Assembly: GCF_014323725.1 (NCBI RefSeq)
Contig: NZ_JABVED010000021.1
Span: forward strand, 26,257-90,256
Reading direction: 5' to 3'
DNA: 64,000 nt
Source: Actinokineospora xionganensis
GTDB taxonomy: Bacteria > Actinomycetota > Actinomycetes > Mycobacteriales > Pseudonocardiaceae
Each line of letters begins with the position of its first letter. The stretch's first letter is position 1. This document shows positions 24,432 through 32,495 of the stretch, piece by piece. Below the pieces are notes generated by a model. That model was not told the origin of the DNA. It saw nothing but the letters and a program-made list of their open reading frames with translations, and ran no database searches. The translations under genes were made by a program, and so were the position numbers.

Positions 24432-26009
24432 TCAGTGTGCTTCTTCCGCGACCGGCGCGAGGTCACCGTCGGCTGGGGCCTGAGCGGCCCCGAACGGCAA
24501 CACGTGCTTGAGCTTGACCGCCACGACGACGGCCATGGTGGCCAGCAGCACCGCGCCGATGGTGGCCACGGTCTGCACACCGTCGGTGAAGGCGTCCCGC
24601 GCCGGTGAGAGCAGCGCGTCGGCCTCACCCGGGGACAGCTTGGCGGCCTCCACGGTGGCGCCTGCCAGGCTGTCCTTGGCGATGTCGGCGGTCTCCGCGT
24701 TCAGCCCGCCGGGCAGTGAGTCGGACACGTTGGCCCGGTAGACAGCCGTGCCGATGGTGCCCAGGACCGCCAGGCCCAGGGTGCCGCCGAACTCGTTGGC
24801 CATCTGCGCCAGCGAGCCCGCCGAGCCCATCTTCTCCGGCGGCGCGGAGGTGACGACCAGGTTGGTGCCCAGGCCCGCCATCGGAGCGCCGCAGAAGGCG
24901 ATGATCGCGAAGCCCACGACCAGCGCGGTGGTGCCGGAGTCGGCGCTGATCTGGGTCATCCAGACCAGGGTGATGGCCGCGCCGAGCAGACCGGCCGAGA
25001 TGACGTACGCCGGACGGAACTTGTTGGCCAGCTTCGGGCCGACCGCGAAGCCGATGGCGCCACCGGCCATGCCGGGGACCATCGCCAGACCGGCTTCGAG
25101 CGTCGACATGCCCTGCACCAGCTGGAAGTACAGCATCATCAGCAGCATGATCCCGCCGCCGGTCATGCTGTAGGACAGCTGCCCGGCCAGCGACGTGCCG
25201 ATGGTGTTGTTCTTGAACAGGCTCAGGTCCAGCAGCGGGTCGCTGATGGTGCGCTGCCTGCGCAGGAACGCCCAGCCCGCGACCACACCGACGACGACCG
25301 CGACGACCGCGACGGCGGAGAAGCCGTCCCGGGCCAGCGACTTGATGCCGTAGATGATCGGGAAGAGCGCGGCCAGCGAGAGCGCGACGCTGATGAGGTC
25401 GGGCTTGCCGGGCTGGCCGTTGCGGAACTCGGGCAGGAACTTCGGCCCCAGGACCAGCGCGGCGATGACGAACGGCACGCCCAGCAGGAACACCGAGCCC
25501 CACCACCACTGCGTCAGCATGGCGCCGCCGATGACCGGGCCGAACAGCGCGCCCATGGTGAACACGCTGCCCCAGATGCCGAACGCGGCGGCCTGCTGCT
25601 TCGGGTCCTGGAACATGGTGCCGATGAGCGAGAGCGTCGATGGGCCGAGGGTGGCGCCCGCGATGCCCAGCAGCGCGCGGGCCGCGATCAGGACCTCGGG
25701 ACTCCAGGCGTAGGCGCAGAGCAGCGAGGCCACGGCGAACGCGGAGCAGCCGATCATCAGCAGCTTGCGGCGGCCGATGCGGTCGCCCAGGGTGCCCATC
25801 GTGACCAGGAAGCCTGCAAGCATGAACCCGTAGACGTCCATGGTCCACAGCTGTTCCATGCCGGTCGCGCCGAGATCCGACGAGAGATTCGGCAGCGCCA
25901 GCATCAGGACGAACAGGTCGATGGCCATGACGAAGGTCGGCAGCGCGAGCACCGCCAGCCCCAACCACTCCCGTCGCCCCGCCTTGGCAGGGGCAGTGTT
26001 GGCAGTCAC
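24432..26009 (-). CDS. MFS drug exporter, DHA2 (14-helix) type
   Basis: The 525-residue protein has about 14 hydrophobic segments. TM1 carries the start ALPTFVMAIDLFVLMLALPNL, followed by GTLGDRIGRRKLLMIG (motif A between TM2 and TM3) and GPVIGGAML in TM5 (motif C of antiporters). These are features of proton-driven multidrug exporters such as EmrB/QacA. The GTG at 26009 is chosen over the open frame to 26042 because GAGAGGAA lies six bases upstream. Its promoter matches that of the YCII gene, so it probably belongs to the ECF42 regulon rather than to either biosynthetic locus. Confidence 0.92.
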   Translation of the reverse strand: MTANTAPAKAGRREWLGLAVLALPTFVMAIDLFVLMLALPNLSSDLGATGMEQLWTMDVYGFMLAGFLVTMGTLGDRIGRRKLLMIGCSAFAVASLLCAYAWSPEVLIAARALLGIAGATLGPSTLSLIGTMFQDPKQQAAAFGIWGSVFTMGALFGPVIGGAMLTQWWWGSVFLLGVPFVIAALVLGPKFLPEFRNGQPGKPDLISVALSLAALFPIIYGIKSLARDGFSAVAVVAVVVGVVAGWAFLRRQRTISDPLLDLSLFKNNTIGTSLAGQLSYSMTGGGIMLLMMLYFQLVQGMSTLEAGLAMVPGMAGGAIGFAVGPKLANKFRPAYVISAGLLGAAITLVWMTQISADSGTTALVVGFAIIAFCGAPMAGLGTNLVVTSAPPEKMGSAGSLAQMANEFGGTLGLAVLGTIGTAVYRANVSDSLPGGLNAETADIAKDSLAGATVEAAKLSPGEADALLSPARDAFTDGVQTVATIGAVLLATMAVVVAVKLKHVLPFGAAQAPADGDLAPVAEEAH

Positions 26010-26046
26010 TGTCTTTTCCTCTCGTGTTGTCGTCCTACGCACCTAC

Positions 26047-26073
26047 GACGAACGAGCCACCGCGAAATCGACA
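26047..26073 (-). promoter_or_regulatory. ECF-type promoter of the MFS gene
   Basis: TGTCGA (26073-26068) and CGTC (26050-26047) on the minus strand are separated by 17 bases, as at the YCII gene, with the shared flanks TGTCGATTTC and CGTTCGTCGT. The start codon lies about 38 bp downstream. Confidence 0.75.
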
Positions 26074-26201
26074 GCGCCTCGACCGAGCGTTTTCGCGACG
26101 TCGGTGTCACCTATGGCAGATACATTGTTTCGTCGGCGTCCTGCGTACAGCCAGTGCCTCGCGCACGGCTCTGACATGCGTTTCGCATACGCCCTCGCTG
26201 G

Positions 26202-27746
26202 TCAGCCCCGGCGTTCGGCGGTGAGGAAGACGAACGTCCCCTCGTCCGACGACTCCTCCACTATGGACAGACCGGCCTCGGCGAACCACGTGTGCAGCTC
26301 GTCGAGTTCGAAGAGCAGGTGGCCCTCCGGACGGCTCGGGAAGTACTGGCACTCCTGGAAGTGCCGGGCGACCTTATCGTCGGACCACTTGAAGGTCATC
26401 ATCGTCAGGCTTCCGCCCGGCTTGAGCACGCGGCCCATCTCGAGGATCGCCTCGCGCGCGTCGTCGGGGAACGCCTGCAGCGCGTTCCAGCAGTTGACCG
26501 CGCCGAGGCTGCCGTCACTGAACGGGAGGTTCAACGCGGACGCCTTCACCGCGGGCACCTCCGGCAGCGCGCCGCGCAGCACGTTGAGCATCGGCAGCGC
26601 CATGTCCAGGGCGATGAGCCGGTCGGCGCCGACGGCCTTGGCGACGATCTTGGTCCAGCGGCCCGCGCCCGCGGCGAGGTCGAGGACCGGGCCGTCGACC
26701 GGGCGCACGTGCGAGGCGATGTAGGAGTCCTCGTCGGTCGGGCTGATCTGGTCGCCCCAGTTGGAGCCCGCGATGCGCAGGTACGCCGGGCGCAGGACCG
26801 CCTCGTAGTACAGGCCCATGCTCGGCATCTCGGCGAGCTTCTGCAGCAGGTCGTTGGTGGCGTCGTCGGCTTCCTGGTCCTCCCGCACACCGGCGGAGAG
26901 GTCGAGGATGCCGTTGGCGATGGCGAAACCGGTGGCGCACTTGGGGCAGCGCACACCGTTGTCGGAGAACTCCAGGCCGCCGTGGCAGGTCGGGCAGCGC
27001 AGCGACTCGACGTGCTTGGCGAAGACCGCGGTTGACTGGCCGGTCGGCTCGGGCAGGATCGCGTCCTCCGGCGACATCGCGGTCGCGAGGGTGGACGCGG
27101 GCTTGTTGTTCGCCACCGACCAGTACGCGCGGGCCCCGGTGTAGCCGAGCACGGTGAGCGTGTCGTTGTTCCAATTGGACTCGATCTGTTCCGCGGTCAG
27201 GCTCTTGATCCAGCCCGCGGTGAAGTCCTTCTCGTTCTCGTCGAGCACCCACACCGACGGCGACGGCCACACACGGCCGAGGTCGGGTTTCGCCGGGTCG
27301 AGCTGGGCGAGCGCCCGCTCGAGCCGGGTCTGGTCGTCGGCGTCGAGGTTCAGCGGCGCGACGGCGGCGAGGACGGCCTCGCGGTCGGCCGGGAAGTGCG
27401 AGAGCAGGTACAGGAAGGCCAGCGTCAGCGGCTCGCCCTTCGCCCCGGTGCCGGCCAGGTCGAGGTAGCGGCCCAGGCCCGCGTGCACGGCGGTGAAGAC
27501 GTCGGCGTCGCCGGTCTCGGCCAGCAGTCCCAGCAGAATCGCGAGGTAGCCCTGACGGTCGGTGTCGACCAGGTCGAGGTGCTCGACCAGCACGGGCGTA
27601 CCCTGCCGGGCCAGATCCGTTGCCGCGCCGCCGTTCCACAACCCGCCGACCAGTCGCCGGTACTCCGACTCCAGACGATCAGGTGCGGCGTTCGCGAAAG
27701 ACTTGACCAGTTCCGCGACGGTCGAATGGATCGTGGAGTCACTCAT
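26202..27746 (-). CDS. SAM-dependent methyltransferase with zinc ribbon and helical N-domain
   Basis: The 514-residue protein has three parts: a helical domain of about 170 residues without known motif, a zinc ribbon (CPTCHGGLEF and VRCPKCATGF) at about 250-280, and a class I methyltransferase domain with SAM motif VLDLAAGAGRW and later NCWNALQAFPDDAREAI and VLKPGGSLTMMTF. The ribbon-methyltransferase pair recalls RlmA-like and Trm112-fused enzymes, but the large N-domain suggests a specialised enzyme. The ATG at 27746 is preferred to a GTG at 27764. It lies downstream of the other methyltransferase on the same strand. A role in tailoring the NRPS product is inferred from position only. Confidence 0.8.
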   Translation of the reverse strand: MSDSTIHSTVAELVKSFANAAPDRLESEYRRLVGGLWNGGAATDLARQGTPVLVEHLDLVDTDRQGYLAILLGLLAETGDADVFTAVHAGLGRYLDLAGTGAKGEPLTLAFLYLLSHFPADREAVLAAVAPLNLDADDQTRLERALAQLDPAKPDLGRVWPSPSVWVLDENEKDFTAGWIKSLTAEQIESNWNNDTLTVLGYTGARAYWSVANNKPASTLATAMSPEDAILPEPTGQSTAVFAKHVESLRCPTCHGGLEFSDNGVRCPKCATGFAIANGILDLSAGVREDQEADDATNDLLQKLAEMPSMGLYYEAVLRPAYLRIAGSNWGDQISPTDEDSYIASHVRPVDGPVLDLAAGAGRWTKIVAKAVGADRLIALDMALPMLNVLRGALPEVPAVKASALNLPFSDGSLGAVNCWNALQAFPDDAREAILEMGRVLKPGGSLTMMTFKWSDDKVARHFQECQYFPSRPEGHLLFELDELHTWFAEAGLSIVEESSDEGTFVFLTAERRG

Positions 27747-27829
27747 CTTCGCGTGTCCTTTCACCCAGTGTGTCGCCGTAAACGATGCTCGCAGCGACAG
27801 CCCGCCGCGGTCGTCCTCTCACGTGCGAA

Positions 27830-27899
27830 GTGGTGTGTCTGCCGACCTTGACCCGCTCTCGACCGGCCTATACCGGGTCAATGCCGACAGACACACCAC
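27830..27899. repeat. 70-bp imperfect inverted repeat after the methyltransferase gene
   Basis: Two 26-bp arms (27830-27855 and 27874-27899, about 22 of 26 complementary) begin and end with GTGGTGTGTCTG / CAGACACACCAC and enclose an 18-base loop. The right arm touches the methyltransferase stop codon. No T-run follows in either direction. It could be a terminator, an mRNA stabiliser or the remains of a small mobile element. Confidence 0.75.
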
Positions 27900-28726
27900 T
27901 ACCCCCGGTACGACTTGCGCGCGGAGACGATGACGTAGCCGATCTGGTCCTTGCGCGGGGCGTAGAAACCGGTGTTCTTCTTGGAGAACTCGGTGATCGC
28001 GCCCTCGCCGAACTTCGCCGCGACCTCGGTGCGCCGGGTCATCGCCGCTTCGAGGTACTTGGTCTTCATGCCGAAAACCCTTGGGCCGCACTGGGTGTAC
28101 TCCTCGACGGCGAAACCGGCGGCGGTGCTCAGCGCCAGCCACTCGTCGAGGGTCGGCAGCGTGCCGAGCTTCAGCGTGGTCATGAACTTCGCCAGCCGCT
28201 CGGGGTCCTCGTGCGAGCGGAGGCTGAAGTCGGAGAAGGTGACGCGCCCGCCGGGGCGCAGGACACGGTGGAACTCGCGCAGCACGACCTCCAGGTCGGG
28301 CGCGTTCTGCAGCGACTCCAACGCGAGGATGGCGTCGAACGTGTTATCCGGATAGGACAGTGACATGAAGTCGCCGTACTCGAACTTGACCGCGTCCGCC
28401 ACGCCCGCCGCCGCGGCGCGCTCGTTGGCCTTGTCGACCTCGAACCCGCTGACCGTGACCCCGGTGACCCGCGCGCCGTACTCTTTGTTGACGAAGATCG
28501 CCGTCTCGCCGGGCCCGCAGCCCGCGTCCAGCACGTGCTCGCCGGGGCGCAAGCCCAAAGTGGCCGTGACCTTCTGGCTGATCCGGTGCAGGGCCTCGGT
28601 CAGCGGCGCGTTGTCTTCCCGGTCGTACCAGTACCACATGTGCAGCTGCCCCTCGCGGATCTCGTCCTCGATGGGCGCGCGTTCGTCGTAGTGCCGTCCG
28701 ATGTCGGCCGAGTCGATGATGCTCAT
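27899..28726 (-). CDS. SAM-dependent small-molecule methyltransferase
   Basis: The 275-residue protein is a class I methyltransferase with motif I VLDAGCGPGETAIFV, post-I GVTVSGFEVDKANERA, and YPDNTFDAILALESLQNAPD followed by RVLRPGGRVTFSDF. This layout is typical of UbiE/RebM-type enzymes that methylate O, N or C of natural products. An acidic N-terminal lid (PIEDEIREGQLHMWYWYDRE) precedes the domain. Its ATG overlaps the stop of the upstream reductase gene as ATGA, so the two are translationally coupled. The substrate is unknown. Confidence 0.88.
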   Translation of the reverse strand: MSIIDSADIGRHYDERAPIEDEIREGQLHMWYWYDREDNAPLTEALHRISQKVTATLGLRPGEHVLDAGCGPGETAIFVNKEYGARVTGVTVSGFEVDKANERAAAAGVADAVKFEYGDFMSLSYPDNTFDAILALESLQNAPDLEVVLREFHRVLRPGGRVTFSDFSLRSHEDPERLAKFMTTLKLGTLPTLDEWLALSTAAGFAVEEYTQCGPRVFGMKTKYLEAAMTRRTEVAAKFGEGAITEFSKKNTGFYAPRKDQIGYVIVSARKSYRG

Positions 28727-29313
28727 GCTGTCCGGGGCTCCGTTCGGGTCACGCGGTAGCTGAGATGGGTCACGCCGTCACCCGGCACCACCCGGCTGAT
28801 CTCCAGTCCGACCTGCTCGGGCGCGTCACCGAAGAGCCGCACACCGCCGCCGAGCACCACCGGGACCATGTGCAGACGGACCTCGTCGAGCAGGCCCGCG
28901 GCGAGGTACTGCCTGCCGACGTCGGCGCCGCCCATGACGTAGACGTCCTTGTCCCCCGCCACCGCCCGCGCCTGGGCGAGCGCGCTCTCGATCCCGTCGG
29001 TGACGAACGTGAAGACGCCCGGATCCTCGCGCTCAGGAGCCTTATGGGTCAGCACGAACACGGGCACCTCGCCCAGCGGGCCGGTCCCCCACCCGTTCGG
29101 GCCTTCGGAGTTGTCGTAGGTGCGCCTGCCCGCGATCACCGCGCCGGTCTCGGTGAACAGCGCGCCGAGCACCGCGTCGCCGCGCGGACCGGAGGCGGAA
29201 ACCCAGTCGTGCAGGCACTCCCCGTCCGGACCCAGCGGGAACTCCTGGTCGTCGCCGGGCGCGGTGATGTATCCGTCCAAGGACACCGTGATGTCGAAGA
29301 CGACGATTCCCAT
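28723..29313 (-). CDS. dihydrofolate-reductase-like / RibD C-terminal family protein
   Basis: The protein, about 196 residues, starts MGIVVFDITVSLDGYITAPGDD, has GAVIAGRRTYD and a closing VYVMGGADVGRQYLAAGLLDEVRLHMVPVVLGGG, the standard pattern of the RibD C-terminal (DHFR-fold) family. Members bind NADPH and reduce pterin-like or unknown carbonyl substrates. Another ATG lies three codons upstream at 29322; neither has a good ribosome-binding site. It overlaps the methyltransferase gene by four bases, forming a two-gene operon. These proteins are common in actinomycetes and need not belong to the pathway. Confidence 0.85.
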   Translation of the reverse strand: MGIVVFDITVSLDGYITAPGDDQEFPLGPDGECLHDWVSASGPRGDAVLGALFTETGAVIAGRRTYDNSEGPNGWGTGPLGEVPVFVLTHKAPEREDPGVFTFVTDGIESALAQARAVAGDKDVYVMGGADVGRQYLAAGLLDEVRLHMVPVVLGGGVRLFGDAPEQVGLEISRVVPGDGVTHLSYRVTRTEPRTA

Positions 29314-29477
29314 GCCACACATCGTGTTCGCCCGACGGACGAGCCCACATCTCCGCGCGTGCTCAGTAGCCCGGCCGACGGCAACCGGGAAGATGCGACG
29401 GCGGTGACCTGCGGGGAACGATGGATCGCGACGTGACCCGCGTTATCCGGCGTGCGGTCCCACGAGGAGGAGACCGA

Positions 29478-30899
29478 ATGACGAGCAAGATCGACATCGA
29501 CGTCTGGGTAGCCGACCTGAACTTCCCCGGGTGGATGGACCGCTGGCACGCGCAGGCCGCCGAGTTCAGCCGGATCCATCCCGAGTACCGGGTCAACGTC
29601 CGGGGCATGAACTTCTTCTCCTTCCCCGAAGACGTGGCCAAGGAGGTCGCGGAAGGTCGCAGGCCCGCGCTCGCCGAGTACTACTTCTACGCCAACCAGG
29701 TGGCCCGCGACGCCGTGGCGCCCGACGGAAGTCCACTGTGGACGTCGGTCACGAAGGCGGTCGGCGACCGCACCGAGTTCCTCGGCGAGCCGGTCATGCT
29801 CGACGACCTGCACCCGGCGTTCCGCGACTACTACACCGTCGGCGGCGACATGGACTCGCTGCCGTCGGTCGGCACGACGAGCCTGCTGTTCGCCAACCGC
29901 GAGCTGCTTGAGAAGGCCGGGGTGTCGGAGCTGCCGAGGACCTGGGACGACGTGACCTCGGTGTGCGAGGCGGTCTCCCGCGTCCAGGACGGCCCGTCGC
30001 ACGCGATCACGTGGTCGAACCACGGCACGTTCGTGCAGCAGGCGCTGGCCACTCAGGGCGGCTTCCTCACCGACAACCGCAACGGCCGCGACGCCCGCGC
30101 CACCACGATGGACCTGGCGTCGAAGGAGATGATGACCTGGGTCGAGTGGTGGAACGGCCTGCACAAGGCGGGCCACTACCTCTACACCGGCGGGTACCCG
30201 GACTGGGCGGGCACGCTGCAGGCCTACCGCGACGCGCACGTGGCGATCCGGATCTCCTCGTCCAACGACGTCAACTACATGGCGCACGCGGCCAAGCTCG
30301 GCGGCTTCACCATGGACGTCGATGTGTTCCCGCACAACGACAACTCCCCCTACGTCGGCAACGCAGTCGCGGGCACGTCGATGTGGCTGGGCAACAACCT
30401 CGACGAGGACGTCCAGGAGGGCGCGCTCGCGTTCCTGATGTGGATGCACAACCCGGTCAACGTCGCCCAGCGGCACAAGGACAACAGCTTCGCCCCGATC
30501 ACCAAGGCGTCCTACGACCTGCTCAAGGACGAGGGCTGGTTCGAGCAGCACCCGTACCACGCGCTGACCTACGACCACCTGCTCGCCTTCCCGGCCTCCA
30601 CCGGCAAGTCGGGCATCCCGCTCTCGGAGGGCGCGGTGTTCGGCGACTTCGCCGGCGTGCAGGACGTGATGGTGCACGCGATGGGCGACGTCCTCGCCCG
30701 CGGCGCGGACCCGTTCGACCGGTTCACCCAGGCCACTGGCGAGGCGCAGAAGCTGCTCGACGCCTACAACCACTGGGCGCTGAACACCCCGCGCAAGGCC
30801 GCTGACATCCCGGGCAGCAGCCACCGCGTCGAGTTCTGGAACGACGTCGCCCCCTACACCGCTCAGGACATGGAGAACGTGGTCCCGCTGAACGGCTGA
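29478..30899 (+). CDS. sugar-type ABC solute-binding fold without signal peptide
   Basis: The 473-residue protein resembles family 1 extracellular solute-binding proteins (UgpB/MalE type): an opening strand IDIDVWVADLNFPGWMD, GTTSLLFANRELLEKAGVSELPRTWDD, and AFLMWMHNPVNVAQRHKDNSFAPI. Unlike true binding proteins it starts directly with the first beta strand, with no signal peptide, lipobox or upstream alternative, and no permease genes are nearby. GAGGAGGAG precedes the ATG. It lies 52 bp upstream of the FAD oxygenase gene on the same strand. A cytoplasmic ligand-binding or self-protection role in the biosynthetic locus is inferred. Confidence 0.8.
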   Translation: MTSKIDIDVWVADLNFPGWMDRWHAQAAEFSRIHPEYRVNVRGMNFFSFPEDVAKEVAEGRRPALAEYYFYANQVARDAVAPDGSPLWTSVTKAVGDRTEFLGEPVMLDDLHPAFRDYYTVGGDMDSLPSVGTTSLLFANRELLEKAGVSELPRTWDDVTSVCEAVSRVQDGPSHAITWSNHGTFVQQALATQGGFLTDNRNGRDARATTMDLASKEMMTWVEWWNGLHKAGHYLYTGGYPDWAGTLQAYRDAHVAIRISSSNDVNYMAHAAKLGGFTMDVDVFPHNDNSPYVGNAVAGTSMWLGNNLDEDVQEGALAFLMWMHNPVNVAQRHKDNSFAPITKASYDLLKDEGWFEQHPYHALTYDHLLAFPASTGKSGIPLSEGAVFGDFAGVQDVMVHAMGDVLARGADPFDRFTQATGEAQKLLDAYNHWALNTPRKAADIPGSSHRVEFWNDVAPYTAQDMENVVPLNG

Positions 30900-30951
30900 T
30901 CCACCCGGTTCACCGCACCCTCAAGCAGAGACGAACGTCAAGGAGATATCC

Positions 30952-32367
30952 GTGAGCGACGCTACAAAAACTCGCGCGGTGGTATTGGGCGGAAGTATCG
31001 CCGGCCTGTTCGCGGCCAGGGTCCTGGCCGACGCCTACGACGAGGTCCAGATCGTCGACCGGGACACGCTGATCGATGTCGCGGGCCCGCGCCGCAGCTG
31101 CCCGCAGGGCAAGCACATCAACGGCCTGCTCGCCCGCGGCCAGCAGGTCATGGAGGAGTTCTACCCGGGCATCACCAACGAGATCTTCGCCGACGGCGTG
31201 CCGACCGGCGACCTCTGCGGCAACGTGCGCTGGTACTTCAACGGCGTCCGCATCCAGCAGCAGGAAGCGGGCCTGACCTGCGTCTCGGCCAGCAGGCCGA
31301 TGCTGGAGAAGCACATCCGCCGGCGCACCGCGGCGCTGCCGAACGTCGTTTTCGTGGAGCAGCACGACATCCTCGGCCTGGCCACCACGCCGGACAAGAG
31401 CAAGGTGACCGGCGCGCGCGTGCAGGCCCGCGGCCAGAAGCGCGAGAAGGTCATCGACGCCGACCTGGTGATCGACGCGACCGGCCGCGGCTCCCGCACG
31501 CCGATCTGGTTGCAGGAACTCGGTTATGGGCTGGTCGAGGAGGAGAGCAAGAAGGTCGGCCTGGGCTACGTCACCCAGCACTACCGCCTCAAGTCCGACC
31601 CGTACCACGGCGACCTGTCGATCAACCCGGTCGCCAACGCCACCCTTCCCCGCGGCGCCATCTTCACCAAGACCGACGGCGGACGGGTCGAGCTGACCGC
31701 GTACGGCATTCTCGGCGACCACCCGCCCACCGACCAGCAGGGCTTCTACGACTTCGTCAAGACGCTCGCCGCGCCGGAGATCCACGAGGCGCTCATGCAC
31801 GCCGAGCCGCTCGACGAGCCGGTGGCCTTCCGGTTCCCGACCACGCTGCGCCGCCACTACGAGAAGCTCGACCGCTTCCCGGACGGCCTGCTGGTCGTCG
31901 GCGACGCGGTGACCTGCTTCAACCCGGTGTACGCGCAGGGCATGACGGTCTCGGCGCTCTCGGCCCTGACCATCCGCAACCACCTGCACAGCGGCGCCGC
32001 GCCGCAGCCGATGCAGTACTTCCAGGACCTGTCGAAGAACGTGATCGACCCGCCGTGGGAGATGACCAACACCGTCGACCTCAGCTTCCCCGGGGTCGAG
32101 GGCGAGCGGCCGCTGCAGATGCGGTTCGCGCAGAAGTTCCTCAAGCTCGTGCAGTACGCGGCGACGAAGGACAAGGCCATCGCCGCGCAGTACATGCGGG
32201 CCGCGGGCCTGATCGACGGACCCGAGAAGATGCAGCGCCCCGGCTTCATGCTCAAGGTGCTGCTGAAGGGGATCTTCGGCCCGGCGAAGAAGACCCCGGC
32301 GCCGCCGCTGGTGCCGATCGCGGGCGGCCACGTCGAGACCTGGTCGGAATACCGCAACGCCGCGTAA
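30952..32367 (+). CDS. FAD-dependent oxygenase/oxidoreductase (PHBH fold)
   Basis: The 471-residue protein has the Rossmann dinucleotide site AVVLGGSIAGLFAARVLADAY followed by an acidic residue (VDRD), the DATGRGSRTPIWL signature of FAD-dependent hydroxylases and the second FAD contact LLVVGDAVTCFNPVYAQGMT. This is the layout of single-component aromatic hydroxylases and related halogenases; the WxWxIP halogenase motif is absent, so hydroxylation or another oxidation is more likely. The GTG has AAGGAGAT five bases upstream. It forms a likely operon with the solute-binding gene and ends at a terminator just before the NRPS promoter. Confidence 0.85.
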   Translation: MSDATKTRAVVLGGSIAGLFAARVLADAYDEVQIVDRDTLIDVAGPRRSCPQGKHINGLLARGQQVMEEFYPGITNEIFADGVPTGDLCGNVRWYFNGVRIQQQEAGLTCVSASRPMLEKHIRRRTAALPNVVFVEQHDILGLATTPDKSKVTGARVQARGQKREKVIDADLVIDATGRGSRTPIWLQELGYGLVEEESKKVGLGYVTQHYRLKSDPYHGDLSINPVANATLPRGAIFTKTDGGRVELTAYGILGDHPPTDQQGFYDFVKTLAAPEIHEALMHAEPLDEPVAFRFPTTLRRHYEKLDRFPDGLLVVGDAVTCFNPVYAQGMTVSALSALTIRNHLHSGAAPQPMQYFQDLSKNVIDPPWEMTNTVDLSFPGVEGERPLQMRFAQKFLKLVQYAATKDKAIAAQYMRAAGLIDGPEKMQRPGFMLKVLLKGIFGPAKKTPAPPLVPIAGGHVETWSEYRNAA

Positions 32368-32384
32368 GCACTGGGCTGTTTGGG

Positions 32385-32420
32385 AATCGCCTCTTCTCGG
32401 TTCGCCGGGAAGGGGCGATT
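32385..32420 (+). terminator. terminator between the FAD oxygenase and NRPS genes
   Basis: AATCGCCTCTTC and GAAGGGGCGATT form a 12-bp stem with one mismatch, followed by TT at the edge of the pathway operator. Confidence 0.7.
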
Positions 32421-32440
32421 TTCCTTTGCCGGACAAGGAA
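32421..32440 (+). promoter_or_regulatory. candidate pathway operator upstream of the NRPS operon
   Basis: TTCCTTTGCCGGACAAGGAA is a 20-bp near-perfect palindrome with arms TTCCTT/AAGGAA and centre CCGG. Its reverse complement matches 17 of 20 positions of the site at 42978-42997. It lies about 56 bp before the NRPS start and directly after the previous terminator. Confidence 0.7.
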
Positions 32441-32495
32441 ATCCTGCGCACTACACGAGATGCGACCCGGTGTGACCGGGCCGGACGATAGAGCG

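Noticed and set aside
24432..26009. MFS gene as dedicated exporter of either biosynthetic product
   Set aside because: Its promoter matches the ECF42-type promoter of the YCII gene, which explains its location better; pathway export remains unproven.
30952..32367. SgcC3-type flavin halogenase for beta-tyrosine
   Set aside because: The FAD-binding motifs are present but the WxWxIP halogenase motif is not; called an FAD oxygenase instead.
32055..32459. NRPS frame extending upstream to 32055
   Set aside because: That part is the antisense-free shadow of the FAD oxygenase gene in another frame and crosses a terminator.
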